Below, piece by piece: positions 5,852-8,571 of a DNA stretch of 8,571 nucleotides (its first letter is position 1; the number at the start of each line of letters is the position of its first letter). The notes beneath the pieces were generated by a model. The model had not been told where the DNA came from. It made no database searches and was given only the letters and a program-made list of their open reading frames with translations. The stretch covers positions 1 to 8,571 of the forward strand of contig JAAAOZ010000273.1 in the NCBI GenBank assembly GCA_009908585.1, read 5' to 3'. This DNA comes from Chloroflexota bacterium (GTDB lineage: Bacteria > Chloroflexota > Anaerolineae > B4-G1 > SLSP01). A program made the translations under genes and the position numbers.

Positions 5852-5952
5852 TAACCTTGCGAAGGTTGCGGCACAGCCTTTGCTGCAATGTAATTTTGGA
5901 GCGAAACGGGGCCTTTGGCATAGAAAAACCTCGCCAACCTTCGCAAGGGTTA
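5852..5952. repeat. Non-coding element bounded by inverted palindromic repeats (MITE/REP-like)
   Basis: The left end TAACCTTGCGAAGGTTG (5852-5868) recurs inverted at the right end (5935-5952), which reads TAACCCTTGCGAAGGTTG on the minus strand, differing by one extra C. Each end is itself a near palindrome (AACCTT and AAGGTT around a GCG centre). Inside, TTGCGGCA (about 5867-5874) and TGCTGCAA (about 5881-5888) can pair with one mismatch. There is no coding capacity. The right end includes the rimI stop codon. The structure resembles a small REP doublet or a non-autonomous transposable element; no target-site duplication could be shown. Confidence 0.6.
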
Positions 5953-6534
5953 CGTTTCAGATGTGCCGAACTCCTCCCGCAGGCGCGCGATCAAGGCCGC
6001 GCGGCGCTCGCGCAAGCGCTCAGCGTAGGCCGCATCCAAGGGGCCGACGCGCATCCGCCAGCCATCGATATCCCCGTAGTAGCCTATCAAGCGCGCGATG
6101 TCCTCGAATTCATATTTCTTGTAGAGCGCCCGCGCGACATCGTTGGTCACGCGCACCTCCAGCGCCACCGATTCGGCTCGATTTTCATACGCGCGCCGCA
6201 GGGCCGAGGTTAGGAGCAGTTCGCCGAGGCCATGACCCTGCCACGTCGGGCGGACGGCCAAGGTGCTGATGTGGCCCTCTTTCCGCTTGACGCGCAGGCC
6301 CACATAGCCGAGGATCTTGGCATCCGCCGCGCCCCGCCGGGTACTACGGTGACGGCTCAGCGCGGGATCGGTCAGTTCGAGCACGTAGTAGTGGGCGTTG
6401 GGATTGGTATAGAGTTCCTGGACAAACATCCGCTCCGGCCACGGCTCGGAGAAGATCAATCGCTCCAAGTAGATGATCGTCGGTAGATCCTGCGCCCGCA
6501 GCGCGCGAAGGCGAAACGGGAGGCGGCGCGTCAT
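5950..6534 (-). CDS. rimI: Ribosomal protein S18-alanine N-acetyltransferase (RimI, GNAT family)
   Basis: RimI-type GNAT enzymes transfer acetyl from acetyl-CoA to the N-terminal alanine of ribosomal protein bS18. The 194-residue protein has the acetyl-CoA-binding motif A, ISTLAVRPTWQGHGLGELLL (89-108), with the QGHGLG pyrophosphate loop at 99-104. Motif B includes LEVRVTNDVARALYKKYEFE (125-144), followed by the RimI-like GYYGDIDGWRM tail. Residues about 56-73 form a basic insertion that varies in the family, and the protein is longer than the roughly 150-residue enterobacterial form through this insertion and a charged C-terminal extension. The start is the ATG of an ATGA overlap with the tsaB stop; there is no strong ribosome site, so translation is probably coupled. 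Context with tsaB and tsaE supports RimI over a generic acetyltransferase. Its TAA stop falls inside a repeat element. Confidence 0.88.
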   Translation of the reverse strand: MTRRLPFRLRALRAQDLPTIIYLERLIFSEPWPERMFVQELYTNPNAHYYVLELTDPALSRHRSTRRGAADAKILGYVGLRVKRKEGHISTLAVRPTWQGHGLGELLLTSALRRAYENRAESVALEVRVTNDVARALYKKYEFEDIARLIGYYGDIDGWRMRVGPLDAAYAERLRERRAALIARLREEFGTSET

Positions 6535-7178
6535 CGAGCGTAGAGCGGCCGGACATCGGCGGGGCGACCGCGCTCGCCGGTGCGGAGGCGCGCCCACGCC
6601 AGATCCGCCAGGAAGCCGGCCCGGCGCAGGTGGCGCGCGGGCGGGGGAATCTCCACCAGATCGCCCAGCGGGCGCAGCGCATCCCATCCCTGCGGCTCGA
6701 TCTCGCCGACGACGATGGATGGCTCCGAGAATTGCTCGGCCAGCTCCGCCCAGGTCACAATCTCCACCTCGCTCTCCACCTCCCACTGCGCGGATTGCCA
6801 ACGATAGCGGGCAAAGCCCGCCCGCTTGCGACCCGCCGCGAAGAGCGCGTAGAGCGGGCGCGAATCGGGCGGCTGGGCGGCGACCAGAATATCCAACGTG
6901 GAGACGCCGATCAAGGGAAGGTGGCGCGTCACGGCCAGACCCTGCGCCACAGCGACGCCGATGCGCACGCCGGTGTAAGATCCCGGCCCAATGCAGACGG
7001 CCAGCGCCGTCAGCGTCTGCGCGGTCACATCCGAGGCGGCCAATATCTGCCGAATATGAGGCGCCAAGGTGACGGTATGCTTGCGCACCGCCTCCCAGGT
7101 GAACTCATCGCGGAGCGTATGTCCATCGTGCAGCGCCACACTGGCGCGCGTCGTCGCGGTATCGATAGCTAATAACAT
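6531..7178 (-). CDS. tsaB: tRNA t6A biosynthesis protein TsaB
   Basis: TsaB is the dimerisation and scaffold partner of TsaD in the complex that, with TsaE and TsaC, makes N6-threonylcarbamoyladenosine at position 37 of ANN-decoding tRNAs. The 215-residue protein shows the ASKHA-fold start LLAIDTAT (2-9), the conserved RKHTVTLAPHI segment (32-42), the hallmark GPGSYTGVRIGVAVAQGLA (64-82) and the C-terminal RPLYAR. Length is normal. Its ATG at 7178 overlaps the tsaE TGA by one base (TGATG), with AAGGAG about 14 nt upstream inside tsaE. Its own stop overlaps the rimI start by four bases. TsaD is not in this window. Confidence 0.95.
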   Translation of the reverse strand: MLLAIDTATTRASVALHDGHTLRDEFTWEAVRKHTVTLAPHIRQILAASDVTAQTLTALAVCIGPGSYTGVRIGVAVAQGLAVTRHLPLIGVSTLDILVAAQPPDSRPLYALFAAGRKRAGFARYRWQSAQWEVESEVEIVTWAELAEQFSEPSIVVGEIEPQGWDALRPLGDLVEIPPPARHLRRAGFLADLAWARLRTGERGRPADVRPLYAR

Positions 7179-7681
7179 CAGCGGCCTATAATCTCCTTGC
7201 GAAAGATCTCCAGTAATGCCTGGTGGCTCGCGCCAGACGCTCGAAAGGTCAGCGTGCGCCGAAATTCATCGACCCACGCCAGCGTCACCCACAGATGCGC
7301 GTCCGGTAACAGCCCCGGCGCGCGGTCGGCCCACTCGATGATGCAGACCGTATCCAACGCGCCCAAATTATCCGAAAGGCCCAGATCCACGGCTTCCATC
7401 TCCGACGAGAGACGATAAAGATCGATGTGATAGAGATAGTCGTCATCTTGCGGGCGCTCGTGGCGACGCACGAGCACAAAGGTGGGACTGATCAAGCGCG
7501 AGGTCGCGCCCCAGCCGCGCCCGATGCCCTGGGCCAGGACGGTCTTCCCCGCGCCCAACGTGCCCTCCAGGGCGATGACCATCCCGCCGTGCAGCAGCGC
7601 GCCCAAGCGCGCGCCCAAGCGGCGGGTCTGGTCGGGGTGTCGGCTGATGAATTCTAGCGTGTTGGGACTTAAAATTGGCAT
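7178..7681 (-). CDS. tsaE: tRNA t6A biosynthesis ATPase TsaE
   Basis: TsaE is the small P-loop ATPase that resets the TsaB-TsaD complex during t6A synthesis. The 167-residue protein contains Walker A GTLGAGKT (40-47; the family more often has Asp or Glu in place of T41), the switch-like SPTF at 65-68, HIDLYRL at 85-91 and the Walker-B-like IIEWADR at 114-120. Length is typical. The start at 7681 has a modest GGAG at 7686-7689, only 4 nt upstream, so the start is less certain than the gene. It is the first gene of the overlapping tsaE-tsaB-rimI unit. The 154-bp gap before it holds degenerate repeats rather than a clear promoter; a TTTAAT on the minus strand at 7748-7753 is the best but weak -10 candidate. 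Confidence 0.94.
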   Translation of the reverse strand: MPILSPNTLEFISRHPDQTRRLGARLGALLHGGMVIALEGTLGAGKTVLAQGIGRGWGATSRLISPTFVLVRRHERPQDDDYLYHIDLYRLSSEMEAVDLGLSDNLGALDTVCIIEWADRAPGLLPDAHLWVTLAWVDEFRRTLTFRASGASHQALLEIFRKEIIGR

Positions 7682-7708
7682 CGCGCTCCATTTAGCACGG
7701 TATCAAAA

Positions 7709-7801
7709 ACACAGAGTCACGCGAAGGATGCACGGAGTTACCCAGCGATTAAACGCTTTTTGCTTCGTGCGACTCCTTGACTGCTTTGCACTACTCCGTG
7801 T
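7709..7801. repeat. Imperfect inverted repeat between tsaE and the methyltransferase
   Basis: The 33-nt segment at 7709-7741 begins ACACAGAGT, and the reverse complement of 7769-7801 begins ACACGGAGT. By hand alignment about 24 of 33 positions agree. The arms share the ACACGGAG/CACGAAG-like vocabulary of degenerate intergenic repeats. No gene is visible in this gap. This is a decayed repeat rather than a clean element. Confidence 0.4.
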
Positions 7802-7835
7802 AACAGGATTTCAGCCTGAGTGTCTCATTCAGCAC

Positions 7836-8571
7836 CTAAATCAAAACACCTTGTGCTACTCGCGGCTCTATAGTAAAAAACTCTTCTATAGTTGAGTCGA
7901 AGGATAGATCGTAATTGACCCATAAGACTTCCTGTCTCGGTTCCTTGACGGAATGACAATTCTTGACTTCCTCTTCAACAAACTGCCAATCCCCATAAAG
8001 ATCATCTAACAGATCGCAGTGATAACCAGACAGCGCCACTTTCCCTTCCACGCGATGGAGAGCCTTCGCCAGCGCCTCGTGATCCGCATCCGTCATCTCG
8101 TAGGCATAGGCGTTGCTGTCGCCACGAGCATCGTGGGGATACGGCGGATCGCAGTAGAAGAGCGTTTCCTCACTATCATAGCGCTCGATCACCTCGAGGG
8201 CCGGGCGGTTTTCTATCTGGACGCGCAAAAGTCGCTGAGCGACCTCGGCGAGGCCTTCTACACTACCCAGCCATCGCGAAACCGCGCCCGCCATATTCGC
8301 GCGACTGGTCAATCGGCAGTGGGCCCATCGTCCTGGCGTAGCTGTTTGGGCCAATCCGGTCCTGACTTGTCTGGCTCGAATGAAGAATCGCCTGGCGCGC
8401 TCTAACTCCGAAAGGCCATCGTTCGGCACCTCAATGGCGCGCTCGAATTCCTCACGGGAAAATGGGGTGAGCCCAATCGCTTGGATCAATGCCTCGCGCT
8501 GATCGCGCAGCACTTTGAAGAAATTGACCACATCACCATCCAAGTCATTGTACGTCTCAATCGGTGCGGGC
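7836..8571 (-). CDS. D12-class DNA adenine N6-methyltransferase (5' part beyond right edge)
   Basis: This is an S-adenosylmethionine-dependent enzyme that methylates adenine N6 in DNA, of the Dam/phage-type D12 group. The open frame runs to the window edge: codons upstream of 8543 read PAPIETYNDLDG, the conserved YNDL region of the family. The TTG at 8543 is therefore internal, and the true N-terminus with the FxGxG motif lies to the right. The catalytic DPPY motif is seen as CDPPYPHDAR (about 140-149 of 244 visible residues). The C-terminal half contains ALSGYHCDLLDDLYGDW and the typical end EVLWVNYD. About 23 further residues before the TAG are AT-rich and not typical of the family. Target specificity cannot be read from this part. 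It could be a solitary housekeeping or phage-derived methylase, or part of a restriction-modification system whose partner lies outside the window. tsaE follows after 154 bp on the same strand. Confidence 0.9.
   Translation of the reverse strand, partial: PAPIETYNDLDGDVVNFFKVLRDQREALIQAIGLTPFSREEFERAIEVPNDGLSELERARRFFIRARQVRTGLAQTATPGRWAHCRLTSRANMAGAVSRWLGSVEGLAEVAQRLLRVQIENRPALEVIERYDSEETLFYCDPPYPHDARGDSNAYAYEMTDADHEALAKALHRVEGKVALSGYHCDLLDDLYGDWQFVEEEVKNCHSVKEPRQEVLWVNYDLSFDSTIEEFFTIEPRVAQGVLI

Noticed and set aside
6535..6801. 89-codon N-terminal extension of RimI
   Set aside because: It overlaps tsaB in another frame with Arg/Gly/Ala-rich composition; the ATGA overlap at 6531-6534 is the natural start.
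7744..7761. AGCG/CGCT hairpin followed by TTTTT as a plus-strand terminator
   Set aside because: The stem is only 4 bp and no plus-strand gene ends upstream of it.
8541..8543. TTG start codon for the methyltransferase
   Set aside because: The conserved YNDLDGD motif continues through and upstream of this codon to the window edge, so the TTG encodes an internal leucine.

Overview
This looks like a chromosomal segment of a high-GC bacterium. Coding regions are GC-rich, most starts have a strong GGAGG Shine-Dalgarno, and the genes are mainly core housekeeping functions. The protein character, and short palindromic repeats of the GTAGAGACGC type that I recall from Chloroflexota and cyanobacteria, make an uncultured Chloroflexota member my best guess. 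That is an inference; there is no rRNA or other phylogenetic anchor here.

Layout from left to right. (1) 1-1011, minus strand: the N-terminal 337 codons of a ClpB-type Hsp100 disaggregase, running off the left edge. (2) 1067-1801, minus: ribonuclease III. (3) 1802-2033: a divergent intergenic region with two related palindromes and candidate promoters. (4) 2034-3560, plus: an FGGY-family sugar kinase. (5) 3779-5065, plus: enolase, with its own candidate promoter, a leader hairpin and a textbook Rho-independent terminator at 5091-5122. (6) 5167-5784, minus: a [4Fe-4S] family-4 uracil-DNA glycosylase, converging on enolase. (7) 5852-5952: a short inverted-repeat element reaching into the stop codon of the next gene. 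(8) 5950-7681, minus: the overlapping cluster tsaE-tsaB-rimI, transcribed in that order. (9) 7836-8571, minus: a D12-class DNA adenine methyltransferase whose N-terminus lies beyond the right edge.

The genes form functional sets rather than one pathway. TsaE and TsaB belong to the tRNA t6A-modification machinery and are translationally coupled to RimI, the S18 acetyltransferase, a classic bacterial translation-quality cluster. RNase III and ClpB act in RNA processing and protein disaggregation. The sugar kinase and enolase are carbon-metabolism genes. The glycosylase and methyltransferase act on DNA bases.

I did not find a convincing new multi-gene system. The strongest anomaly is in clpB: immediately after the Walker A motif of the first AAA+ domain the reading frame lacks eight residues that the family almost always has. 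The junction looks like a precise 24-bp deletion between short direct repeats. Other points worth checking are a perfect palindrome in the leader of the RNase III gene, a repeat element that contains the rimI stop codon, a hairpin at the predicted 5' end of the enolase mRNA, and a high density of GATC sites in a window that encodes an adenine methyltransferase.
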